64,000 bases of DNA, taken from the NCBI GenBank assembly GCA_031296915.1, contig JAVDPC010000010.1, positions 62,001 to 126,000 on the forward strand, in the 5' to 3' direction. The stretch comes from Cerasicoccus frondis. GTDB lineage: Bacteria; Verrucomicrobiota; Verrucomicrobiia; Opitutales; Cerasicoccaceae. The position numbers and the translations under genes were made by a program. Each line of letters begins with the position of its first letter. Positions within the stretch are counted from its first letter, which is position 1. Positions 51,909 to 60,360 of this stretch are shown here, in pieces. Below the pieces are notes generated by a model. That model ran no database searches. It was not told the DNA's origin and saw nothing but the letters and a program-made list of their open reading frames with translations.

Positions 51909-54104
51909 CTAGCGCAGTCGCTTCATATCAAATTGTTTCCCTGCTAACGCCTCCTTAGCTGGCTCTCCCCAAAATGGCGTCGGAGTGTAGTCCCAATCCA
52001 CCAGCATGCGCGGCGTGGCGTATGGGTGGAAACACCAGCCGGTCCAATTGATCTTATACTTCTGAATGAAGCCCAGCATATCGGGCACAAAAGTTTCCGG
52101 GTCTTCCTGAATGTCATGCGGAATGAAATCCATTTTCTTGGGATCCGCGCCAACTTCGCCCAGGAAAATCGGATGCTTTTCAGCGACTTCCATCACCTTC
52201 TCTTTCCAACCCTTGTGCCAGTTGTAGGTGTGCCAGGAATACATGATGCCATTGCCATCGCGATCATCGAGCGCATAGCCGTTCACTATCCCCGAGAGGT
52301 CGTTGCACCACTCTACGCCACCGGCGATGACGATGTTTTTCGCACCAGTTGAACGAACCGCATCCACAAGGCCTTGCATACCAATGGACTCAAAGCCCTG
52401 ATTCTTCTTCTTTTCATCAGCAGTCAGAAAAGCGGACTCATCCTTGCCTTCCTTCGTACCGACCCAGCCGCCATTACGCCAGATTTCCCAGGAAATTCCA
52501 TGCGGTTCATTCATTACATCAAAGAGAACCGCCGGATGATCTTTATACAGTTCGGCAAATTCCTTCCAGAAATCCGCATGCACTTGCTTTGGCGCGCGAT
52601 AACGGTGCAGGTCGATCACGATGTAGGCGCCACGGTTGGCTGCGAGGGTGATCATCTTATCAATGATGGCGCGGTACCCGGCGCCGCCGTCTTTTTGGTA
52701 AGCGCTCTCACCCCACCAGAATTCCTCCTTCATGGGCACACGGACACAATTCGCGTGCCACTCGTCAATGGCGACGACCAGCGACTTTACTGGCTGCTCA
52801 TCCATGGGAAGCGTTTCCAAACCACCGGCATTCACACCCTGCAGCCAAACTTCGTTGCCATCGGGATCGTGCAGGCGATTGCCCACGACCTTAAGCATCT
52901 TCGGCCACTTGCTTGGGTTCGGCTCTTCCGGCGCCACATACTTGGCAGCCTGCTGGCGAGCGCGCGCTTCCTGCCGGGCGATAATTGGCGCCGAGTCGGT
53001 TGGCTTAAGCACCATGTTATCCAATTCGAACGTGCCAGCCTTCACATTGAACAAAGTCGTCATCATGATGAGCGTAGCCGCATCCTCAGGCACCATAAAG
53101 CTGATCGTTTTATCCATCCAACCGTTGGTGTCTTTCTGCGTGTAAGAGGGAGATGGCTTGCCGGAAAGCTTTTTTCCACTGGCGTCCTTCCACTCCATCA
53201 TAATGCGTGCGTCAAACCACGGCTTCTCGCCTTTCTTTAGACCAGTCACGCGCTGCGACCAACTAAGTTGAAGCGCATCTACGCCAGCGGGAATATCCAC
53301 CTCCCGGTAGTCCATAACCATCTCGCCCGGTTCTGTGCTTACGAGGCGCAGGTAATGATTCCCCCCCTCTTCGACAATGTTCTTTTTGCCAGACCAGCGT
53401 CCTTCAAAATCCCAGCCTGGAATCAACGATCCGGTTTCCGACAATAGCCTGTCAGCCTTAGCTTGGCGACCAGCCATTTTTTCCTGATCCTTGCGCGCAC
53501 GCTCAAGCTTAGCCTGCTCCGCAGCAGCGCGCAGCTCCTCTGCGTCTGTTGGCATCAGCACGATGTCGTCCAGATCATAAGTGCCCGCGTTCACCAGGAA
53601 AAGACTCGGCATGAATTTCAACGTGACAGCATCCGCGGGCACCAAAAAACATGTCTTCTTTTCCACCCATCCATCGGTGTCCTTGCGCGTATTGGGAGCC
53701 CTGGGAGTTGGGGCCACCTTCGTGCGCGAAGCGTCCATGAACTCCATCATGATGCGTGCATCGTACCAGGATTTTTCACCAACTTGCAGCCCGGAGATGC
53801 GTTGCTTCCAAGTCATCTCGATCGCCTCAACGCCAGGCGGTATCTCAATCTCCTGATAGAGCATGACAGTTTCGCCTGGCTGCTGGCTTTGCATGCGGAT
53901 AAAGTGGTTGCCATCCTCGACTTCCCAACTACCGCCAGTCTTCAGGCGAGCCCAACCATCGGGCCAACCGTCCAGATTGGCGTCGACTTCGAGATCGGAG
54001 TTTGCGACGAGTGGCGTTGCGCTCGTTTGCGCGGAGGCGTTGTTCGCCCACAGAGCGCAACTCGCAAGTAACAGCGACAGGGTTTGAGATAACTGCTTCT
54101 TCAT
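51909..54104 (-). CDS. secreted GH5 enzyme with two CBM-like modules
   Basis: A 731-residue exported enzyme with start at 54104 (signal peptide '[25 protein letters not shown]'). Two tandem beta-sandwich modules of about 170 residues follow ('[34 protein letters not shown]', '[33 protein letters not shown]'; second copy starts near '[21 protein letters not shown]'), similar in style to CBM4/9-type modules. The last 310 residues form a GH5 barrel: '[14 protein letters not shown]', acid/base Glu in '[13 protein letters not shown]', nucleophile Glu in '[10 protein letters not shown]'. It is close in sequence to the enzyme encoded at 54264. An operator is about 100 bases upstream of the start. 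Confidence 0.88.
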   Translation of the reverse strand: MKKQLSQTLSLLLASCALWANNASAQTSATPLVANSDLEVDANLDGWPDGWARLKTGGSWEVEDGNHFIRMQSQQPGETVMLYQEIEIPPGVEAIEMTWKQRISGLQVGEKSWYDARIMMEFMDASRTKVAPTPRAPNTRKDTDGWVEKKTCFLVPADAVTLKFMPSLFLVNAGTYDLDDIVLMPTDAEELRAAAEQAKLERARKDQEKMAGRQAKADRLLSETGSLIPGWDFEGRWSGKKNIVEEGGNHYLRLVSTEPGEMVMDYREVDIPAGVDALQLSWSQRVTGLKKGEKPWFDARIMMEWKDASGKKLSGKPSPSYTQKDTNGWMDKTISFMVPEDAATLIMMTTLFNVKAGTFELDNMVLKPTDSAPIIARQEARARQQAAKYVAPEEPNPSKWPKMLKVVGNRLHDPDGNEVWLQGVNAGGLETLPMDEQPVKSLVVAIDEWHANCVRVPMKEEFWWGESAYQKDGGAGYRAIIDKMITLAANRGAYIVIDLHRYRAPKQVHADFWKEFAELYKDHPAVLFDVMNEPHGISWEIWRNGGWVGTKEGKDESAFLTADEKKKNQGFESIGMQGLVDAVRSTGAKNIVIAGGVEWCNDLSGIVNGYALDDRDGNGIMYSWHTYNWHKGWKEKVMEVAEKHPIFLGEVGADPKKMDFIPHDIQEDPETFVPDMLGFIQKYKINWTGWCFHPYATPRMLVDWDYTPTPFWGEPAKEALAGKQFDMKRLR

Positions 54105-54202
54105 ACCAATGGGGGATTTAAGCTGATGCGGCCATAATAGGTTGGTGACCGATACGAAAGTTATAACACAGGGAAGATGTTCGCAAACGACAAGATATCG
54201 GC

Positions 54203-54220
54203 AGCGCAATATGTTGCGTG
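54203..54220. promoter_or_regulatory. operator GCGCAATATGTTGCGT
   Basis: Exact CGCAA-TATG-TTGCG (54205-54218), 101 bases upstream of the GH5 start. Confidence 0.7.
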
Positions 54221-54238
54221 TAAAGTTCTACAGTTCAT

Positions 54239-54256
54239 ACTTTGCATTGCAGAGTT
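54239..54256. repeat. dispersed palindrome ACTTTGC-ATT-GCAGAGT
   Basis: A stem of 7 pairs with one mismatch, 8 bases past the stop of the gene at 54264. Confidence 0.5.
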
Positions 54257-54263
54257 AGAATCA

Positions 54264-55397
54264 TTAGCGCAACTCCTTCACTTCAAATTGCTCACCCGCC
54301 AGGGCTCGTTTGGCGAAGGCGCCCCAGAACGGAGTTGGTTCGTACTGCCAGTTGTTCAGCATCACCGGCGTAGCCCAAGTATGAAATGACCAGCCAGTCC
54401 AGTTCAGCCGGTATTTCTGAATAACACCCAGCATGTCAGGAACCCAAGTGTAAGGATCCTCTTGATCTTCGTGCGGAATGAAATCCATCTTAAGCGTGTC
54501 GGCGCCAACTTCGCCGACAAAGAGCGGATAGTGTTCAGCGGCGTCAATGAACGCTTCCTGCCAACCGGTTTTCCAATTGTAGATATGCGTCGAATACATG
54601 ATGCCGTTGCCATCGGGATCATCCAGCGCATAGCCCTTCAAAATCCCCGATAGATCATACGACCACTGCAATGCGCCTGCGATGATGATGTTCTTCGCGC
54701 CTGTTGCGCGTATGGCGTCGACCAACTTTTGCATGCCAGGTGATTCAAAACCGCGATTGGCGCGCACCGTTTCCTCGTCCAAGAACCCCGCCTCGTTCAC
54801 CTTGGCGTTTGGGTCGGCGACAAAGCCGCCATTACGCCACACTTCCCAAGAGATGTCGTGCGGCTCGTTGATGATATCGAACAGCACGGCCGGGTTGTCT
54901 TGATAAAGCGTTGCCAGCTCTTGCCAAAATGGCAGGTGCTCCGACTTAACCGCACGAAAGCGATGGTGATCGAGCACGATGTAAGCGCCGCGATTAGACG
55001 TAGCCTGCACCACGGAATCCACGAGCGCACGATACGCCAAGCCACCATCCGTTTGCCCCTTGCCACGACCATACCAAAACTCATCTTTGATCGGGATGCG
55101 CACGACGTTCGCATTCCAATCTTCAATCGCGACAATAGCGGAGTTAGTCACGCCATGGCCAACGGGCGTGATTTCCAAGCCCGGAATTGCTACGCCCTGC
55201 AGCCAAACTTCGTTGCCTTCAGGATCAGTCAGGCGGTTTCCCGTGACCTTGAGTTCGGCCGGCCAGTTCTCCGGTTGCGGCGCCTCAGGAGGCGGATTCG
55301 TCGGGTAATTCCGATCGATGTTTTCCGTGGAGCGAGCAGAGCTATTCACAGCGGTGATGAGGATCAGGTAAACAGCAAGCGATTGGACAATCCTCAT
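54264..55397 (-). CDS. secreted GH5 enzyme without CBM modules
   Basis: A 377-residue exported GH5 protein with signal peptide '[23 protein letters not shown]'. '[14 protein letters not shown]', acid/base Glu in '[13 protein letters not shown]', nucleophile Glu in '[10 protein letters not shown]'. It matches the catalytic half of the neighbour at 51909 closely ('[24 protein letters not shown]', '[15 protein letters not shown]'), so the pair arose by duplication with gain or loss of the CBM part. Its ATG overlaps the stop of the SGNH esterase gene as ATGA, so it is the second gene of that operon. Confidence 0.88.
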   Translation of the reverse strand: MRIVQSLAVYLILITAVNSSARSTENIDRNYPTNPPPEAPQPENWPAELKVTGNRLTDPEGNEVWLQGVAIPGLEITPVGHGVTNSAIVAIEDWNANVVRIPIKDEFWYGRGKGQTDGGLAYRALVDSVVQATSNRGAYIVLDHHRFRAVKSEHLPFWQELATLYQDNPAVLFDIINEPHDISWEVWRNGGFVADPNAKVNEAGFLDEETVRANRGFESPGMQKLVDAIRATGAKNIIIAGALQWSYDLSGILKGYALDDPDGNGIMYSTHIYNWKTGWQEAFIDAAEHYPLFVGEVGADTLKMDFIPHEDQEDPYTWVPDMLGVIQKYRLNWTGWSFHTWATPVMLNNWQYEPTPFWGAFAKRALAGEQFEVKELR

Positions 55398-57154
55398 GAC
55401 TGCGTCACCTCAAGCTTGAGAAAACAGGGGCTGTCCGTCGGCATCTTGATACGCCACTGGCGAAGCTCCGCACTGCCGTCGCCATCCGGGTCTACATCAA
55501 TCACTTCCTCAAAAACGGTTGAATCATCCGGTGATAAAACTGACCACGAGCCCACGGTTAAATCATAGCTGCGCAACACGGCGTATTGCAAGTCCGATGC
55601 GGTTTGGTTCACGCGGTAAGCAAGCGTGACCCATGGACCATCCGGCGTATCCAAGTCAAAATTAAATGCGGCTGCCTGGCCGGCCAAATTGCTGAGCGGC
55701 GAGAGGTCCAGACCATATGCAAGCAGGTTTTCCACACCGTCTCCATTGGCGTCGCCAGTTGGGCTTGAGTCGGCGCCGCCCCAATCAATGCTATCGACCC
55801 AGTCGGTGTAACTGAAGGTTTCACTGGCATTCAAAATAGCCTCAAACGCTGCGCGCAGCGGAACCGCCGCGAGCTCATTGCCTGTCCGGCTCAGGTGAGT
55901 TCCATCACTCGTCGCGTAGTCGTTGGCGCCAGTGGAGATCCAGTAATGATCATCAGTCGGGTCCGCAACGGCCGTCAGCGTATCTACAAGAACATCGATT
56001 TTCCCTTCGCTCAAAGCAGTCGCCAAATAGCCATTAAAAATATCGCGCTTTTCGCCATCTCCCCAACCAGAGTTAGGTGTCTGATCTTCCTTACTGACCC
56101 AGTTGTAGCTCTCCGAGCCCGTGCGCGGCAAGAGGTTTGTCCGCAGCACTTTCTCCACACCGGCGTCACGCGCCAGTTGCCAGATCGCCTGAACATTGGT
56201 GTAGAGCTGGTCCACGTTGCCGGTGCCGCCTGAGCCGATATCATTTGTGCCGTATTCTTCCACAACGACATTGGCGAACTCCAGGAATTCGCCACGCATC
56301 GCGTGAGAGTTAACGAAGGTATTCGCCGACTCTCCGTGACGCGCCAAGTTCAGCATGCCAACGGTGTCCGTACCCTCAAGATTCGTCGCCGCACGGTTGA
56401 AATAGCCGTTGCCCGCCAGAACCGGAGTCGGATTCGTCGCGTCACCCGTGCCATGCAGAATGCTGTCTCCCAGCCCGATTACCGACAGATAGCCAGGCTC
56501 CGTGTAGCGCCCGCCAAACATCACGGCCAAGCCATTCGTGCGCTGATTCTTATCAGTGATGTTGGGCACCGTCATCGCTTCATCAACATTGCCCGGGTCG
56601 TTGGCTGGATCATAAAAAATGAACTTCGAGCCACTGTAGGTCGTGTAAACGCCAAGACATGCCTTGCCATCCACGGTCGGGACGCTGCCCTTCACGTGCA
56701 ACCAAAATACCTCGTCGCGCTGTGGCGCGCCACCCGTCCAAACTGAGGAGTCAATGGGGTCCGCCATGTAGTAAGGCTGCGCCACGCCGCCGAGCATCGT
56801 GAGCTCGCGTTCGCCGGAAAAAGTCAGTGGCACGACCTGGCTATCGCTCGCACGTTCAAGCCAAGCGTATTCGATCGTCACGTCACTGCTGCTGATGACT
56901 TCGCCGCTATAGCCAACCGCCCAATTCATGAAGGCAATGTCGATCTCGGAAACAGGCCCGCCAAGCTGATGAGGCGAGCGCTGCCAAAAAGCAGTGTTGG
57001 TGGAGCCCGGCGAATACGTGAAAGGCGACATGCGGCTGTTCGTGCCAACGACGCGAATCGGCTCAACAGCATGAACGGACATCGCAACGCTAAGAGTGAA
57101 ACAAGTAACCAGCGCCAAGCCAACGCGGCGAAAATTGGAGTATTGAAAAAACAT
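55394..57154 (-). CDS. secreted SGNH/GDSL-family carbohydrate esterase
   Basis: A 586-residue exported protein (signal peptide to about residue 29, cleavage after VHA). A beta-sandwich-like N-terminal domain (30-220) precedes the SGNH hydrolase domain: block I '[14 protein letters not shown]' (nucleophile Ser), block III '[14 protein letters not shown]' (Asn), block V '[14 protein letters not shown]' (Asp and His). The C-terminus has '[21 protein letters not shown]', a type common in secreted verrucomicrobial proteins. Likely function is deacetylation of xylan or mannan, matching the GH5 enzyme in the same operon. Operators at 57181 and 57217 precede it. Confidence 0.82.
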   Translation of the reverse strand: MFFQYSNFRRVGLALVTCFTLSVAMSVHAVEPIRVVGTNSRMSPFTYSPGSTNTAFWQRSPHQLGGPVSEIDIAFMNWAVGYSGEVISSSDVTIEYAWLERASDSQVVPLTFSGERELTMLGGVAQPYYMADPIDSSVWTGGAPQRDEVFWLHVKGSVPTVDGKACLGVYTTYSGSKFIFYDPANDPGNVDEAMTVPNITDKNQRTNGLAVMFGGRYTEPGYLSVIGLGDSILHGTGDATNPTPVLAGNGYFNRAATNLEGTDTVGMLNLARHGESANTFVNSHAMRGEFLEFANVVVEEYGTNDIGSGGTGNVDQLYTNVQAIWQLARDAGVEKVLRTNLLPRTGSESYNWVSKEDQTPNSGWGDGEKRDIFNGYLATALSEGKIDVLVDTLTAVADPTDDHYWISTGANDYATSDGTHLSRTGNELAAVPLRAAFEAILNASETFSYTDWVDSIDWGGADSSPTGDANGDGVENLLAYGLDLSPLSNLAGQAAAFNFDLDTPDGPWVTLAYRVNQTASDLQYAVLRSYDLTVGSWSVLSPDDSTVFEEVIDVDPDGDGSAELRQWRIKMPTDSPCFLKLEVTQS

Positions 57155-57180
57155 GGGGTCTAAATCACAAAAGTCCAGTA

Positions 57181-57198
57181 TGCGAAACTAGTTGCGCC
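57181..57198. promoter_or_regulatory. operator TGCGAAACTAGTTGCGCC
   Basis: CGCAA-N4-TTGCG with one mismatch (CGAAA), 27 bases before the esterase ATG. Confidence 0.55.
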
Positions 57199-57211
57199 AA
57201 GCCCATCCATT

Positions 57212-57235
57212 GCTTGCGCAATATATTGCGTAAGC
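57212..57235. promoter_or_regulatory. operator with 24-base palindrome
   Basis: CGCAA-TATA-TTGCG (57217-57230) with matching flanks: GCTT on the left (57212) and AAGC on the right, 24 bases with only one mismatched pair. It is the most symmetrical copy and perhaps the strongest site. Confidence 0.75.
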
Positions 57236-57272
57236 AGTTAAATCTAACTGCGATCAGGGAGCGTCTTCTTAA

Positions 57273-59912
57273 TTAAGCAGTTACATTAAGGGAAGCTCTT
57301 CCCGGCCCGCTGGCCAAAGCGCGGGCTACCACGGCACTGAGCTTTTCTATGCCAACCGGCTTAGGCAACAGATCGAGAATATGCGCCTCACGGGCAATTT
57401 CAGGCGTGAGCGTTGCCGAGTAACCAGTCGTCAACACGATGCGCTGTCCCGGAAATTTCTTGAGAATGCATTGCGATAGCTCCAAGCCAGTCATACCCGG
57501 CATCGTTTGATCGGAGATGATCAAGTCAAACGTCTCTCCGGATTCACAAACCATTTGGAGCGCCTGTTTCGGGTCGTTGGAAATGGTGACCCGATAGCCC
57601 AGAATCTCCAATGCTTCCTTGCCTAATGCTGCCAGGAGCACTTCGTCGTCGACGAATAAAATATGCTCCCCGTGCCCCCTGGCTCCATTAACTGATTTCG
57701 GTTCTGCGGCATCCAGCTTCATCGTGTGAACGGGAAAATAGAGGTGAAAAGTCGTGCCTGCTCCGAACTCACTATCGACGGTGATGGCGCCATCATGGCT
57801 CTCCATGATGCCATGCACCATGGCCAGCCCCAAGCCAGTGCCTTCGCCCGGACTCTTGGTCGTGTAGAATGGCTCAAAAATACGCTCGATCGTTTCCGAA
57901 TTCATTCCGCAGCCGGTGTCGCTAATCGAAACATGAATGTAGTCTCCCGGCTGCAACCGCACATGAACATTGGATATTTCGCGCCCGATACTCTGCATGC
58001 TTAAACAAAAGCTTAGCTTGCCAGCGCGACCGCTCATGGCGTGCATAGCGTTAGTTGCTAGATTTAGAATGATTTGTTGAACCTGCTCCTGATTGGCCAA
58101 AACGCCCGGGGCCGTTTCATCAATCCAGGACTCGATGGCGATGGTGGACGGTATGGTCGCGCGCAGTAGATGAATCGATTCTGTCAACGGCTCTTGCAGC
58201 CGAATAGTCGAACGGGTTTCCGGTTGCTTGCGGGAAAATGTCAGGATCTTTTCGATGAGAGCGCTCGCCCTCTCCGAAGCTTTTAAGACCGTAGCCAAGT
58301 CCTGCGTAATGGAGGGGTCGCTGGAGCGCCGATGCGCCAGTTCCGCATAGCCACGTATCGCCGCCATGATGTTATTAAAATCATGTGCAATGCCCCCGGC
58401 CAGAGTGCCAATGGCCTCCATCTTCTGAGCTTGCCGCAGTTGCGCCTCTAAGCTGACCCGCTCCTCAATGTTGCGCATGACCAGGAGCAAACCCACCGGA
58501 TCGCCAGACTCGCTACGATTCAAGTGCAATGAACATTCCAGCCAAATGCTTTCCCCAGCTTTGGTTAATAGCTTGCGCTCGATGCACTGCGCCTCGCCCT
58601 GCAGCGCCTTCTTCAGCGCATTGGTTAGATCTGCATCATGATCCACCCCAAAAACCCTGAGGAAGTGAGTGCCCACCCGCTCATCACTGGACCAACCAAA
58701 CATGCCCGTCGCGCCTTGACTCCAGTATTGTATTGTCCAATCAAGATCCAGCGTGATGATCGCATCTTCCAGCCGGGAAATGATTTCCGCATCCCGGCGT
58801 AGTTGGTTTTCAATTTTCTTCCGCTCAGAGATATCCTGTACGATGGCCACGAAGATGCTTTTCCCATTGGATAAAACATGCCCGATACTCACTTCTACCG
58901 GATAAGTTTCCCCACTCTTAGTTAGGTGATCGGACTCAAATTTCGCGCGTTTATTCTCGATCATCGTGGCGGCCAGCTCACCCCAATTTTCCGGCGTCAC
59001 GATTCGATCATAATCCCAAACATGCAGGTTCAGCATCTCCTCACGGGTATAGCCCAGACGCTGACAGCACATTTGATTACAATCCAGAACCATGCCGGTC
59101 TCCACATCCACGAACTCCACCGACTCCTCTGAGTGATCAATCAATTTGCGGAATAAAACCAGCTCCTGCTCAAAACGTTTACGCGCAGTGATATCACGCA
59201 GCGTCAGCAAGTGGGCAGGCAGATTATCCCATTCCGTTTCCGCCGTCTTGACTTCGGCATACCGGGGCTCTCCCAGCCGATCAGGAAGCGTGATCACTGA
59301 CGAGTCGCTCCAGTTGTCCATAAATGGGCTACCGATTAAAGTAGATAACTCTTTGAGGAAAAAGTCTGAGGCCGCTGGGTTGGCAAACTGCACCACATTT
59401 TGCTCATCCACCACGATCATGGCGTCTTCACTGACATTAATCAGTTCGCGAATTCGCGTCTCACTTTCACTCAGGCGACGGCTCGTTTCACCCAGCTCCA
59501 ACGCCAATTGACGCAACTCAGTCGAGATGCGATGTCGCTCAACCGCATAGCGAATCGAACGAACCAACAATGAACTCTGAAACTCGCCCTTAACCAAATA
59601 ATCCTGCGCCCCATAGCGCATCGCGCGGATACCCGCATTTTCATCATCCAAACCGGTAAGCACCAGCAACGGGATGTCAGGGGCTGTTTCGATGATGCTT
59701 TGAAAGCTACGCTCCCCCTGAGAATCCGGCAACCCCAAGTCCAACAGTATCGCGCCAAAGGTCTTTGTTCGCAGCAACTCAATACACTCTGCCATGCTAC
59801 GCGCTTCCTCCAACACAAAGCTGACCTCTATCGCTTCCGAGAGCAGCTCTCGAATAATGAGCCGATCCGTGGGATTATCCTCTACCAGCAGCACTGCGAT
59901 TTTGTTACTCAT
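57273..59912 (-). CDS. hybrid histidine kinase: REC, PAS domains, HisKA, HATPase, REC
   Basis: An 879-residue cytoplasmic protein (start at 59912, 'MSNKIAVLLVEDNPTDRLI'). It begins with a receiver domain ('AILLDLGLPDSQGE', phospho-acceptor Asp; 'DYLVKGEF' Lys), followed by three PAS regions ('DEQNVVQFANPAASDF', 'DVETGMVLDCNQMCCQRLGYTREEM', 'DLDWTIQYWSQGATGMFGW'), a HisKA ('LAGGIAHDFNNIMAAIRGYAEL', phospho-His), an ATPase ('TGCGMNSETIERIFEPFYTTKSPGEGTGLGLAMVHG', in parts) and a C-terminal receiver ('LIISDQTMPGMTGLEL'). It overlaps the previous gene by 8 bases. No membrane span, so it senses internal signals or takes phosphate from partners. Confidence 0.9.
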   Translation of the reverse strand: MSNKIAVLLVEDNPTDRLIIRELLSEAIEVSFVLEEARSMAECIELLRTKTFGAILLDLGLPDSQGERSFQSIIETAPDIPLLVLTGLDDENAGIRAMRYGAQDYLVKGEFQSSLLVRSIRYAVERHRISTELRQLALELGETSRRLSESETRIRELINVSEDAMIVVDEQNVVQFANPAASDFFLKELSTLIGSPFMDNWSDSSVITLPDRLGEPRYAEVKTAETEWDNLPAHLLTLRDITARKRFEQELVLFRKLIDHSEESVEFVDVETGMVLDCNQMCCQRLGYTREEMLNLHVWDYDRIVTPENWGELAATMIENKRAKFESDHLTKSGETYPVEVSIGHVLSNGKSIFVAIVQDISERKKIENQLRRDAEIISRLEDAIITLDLDWTIQYWSQGATGMFGWSSDERVGTHFLRVFGVDHDADLTNALKKALQGEAQCIERKLLTKAGESIWLECSLHLNRSESGDPVGLLLVMRNIEERVSLEAQLRQAQKMEAIGTLAGGIAHDFNNIMAAIRGYAELAHRRSSDPSITQDLATVLKASERASALIEKILTFSRKQPETRSTIRLQEPLTESIHLLRATIPSTIAIESWIDETAPGVLANQEQVQQIILNLATNAMHAMSGRAGKLSFCLSMQSIGREISNVHVRLQPGDYIHVSISDTGCGMNSETIERIFEPFYTTKSPGEGTGLGLAMVHGIMESHDGAITVDSEFGAGTTFHLYFPVHTMKLDAAEPKSVNGARGHGEHILFVDDEVLLAALGKEALEILGYRVTISNDPKQALQMVCESGETFDLIISDQTMPGMTGLELSQCILKKFPGQRIVLTTGYSATLTPEIAREAHILDLLPKPVGIEKLSAVVARALASGPGRASLNVTA

Positions 59913-60345
59913 GATCGGGTAGCTCAACGAGGTTCCACCAAAAATTAAGCAGGGTATTAAAAGCGGCGACGCAGCGATCGAAGTTCGAAGGCTTAACCAG
60001 ATAACAATTGGCGTGAAGCTTGTAGGCGCTTTCGATGTCATCCGGCGCATCCGAAGTGCTGAAAACAATGACCGGTATGGTCTTCAATAATTCCACTGAC
60101 TTGATCTCAGCCAGCACCTCTCGGCCATTCTTTCGGGGCAAATTCAAGTCCAGCAAAATACAATCGGGCCTGGGACATCCGTTGAAACCATCCTCCTGGC
60201 TCAAATACTTGAGCGCCGCTTCACCATCTTCCACCACGTGCAGCGAATGATCGATCTCAATCTTTTTCAACGCCTCTCGCGCCAAGAGAATATCCGTTGG
60301 ATTATCTTCAACGAGTAAAATATTCATGGGTTTCAGTTTGATCAT
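59905..60345 (-). CDS. single-domain response regulator (Rcp1/CheY-like)
   Basis: A 146-residue receiver without output domain: 'NILLVEDNPTDILLAREALKK' (acidic pocket), 'DCILLDLNLPRKNGREV' (phospho-Asp), 'IPVIVFSTSDAPDDI' (Thr/Ser) and 'NCYLVKPSNFD' (Lys). It is of the type typically coded next to phytochrome-like or PAS kinases. The internal ATG at 60327 is an alternative start. It lies between two kinases and most likely carries phosphate between them. Confidence 0.88.
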   Translation of the reverse strand: MIKLKPMNILLVEDNPTDILLAREALKKIEIDHSLHVVEDGEAALKYLSQEDGFNGCPRPDCILLDLNLPRKNGREVLAEIKSVELLKTIPVIVFSTSDAPDDIESAYKLHANCYLVKPSNFDRCVAAFNTLLNFWWNLVELPDHE

Positions 60346-60360
60346 GCTGCAAGGTATTTC

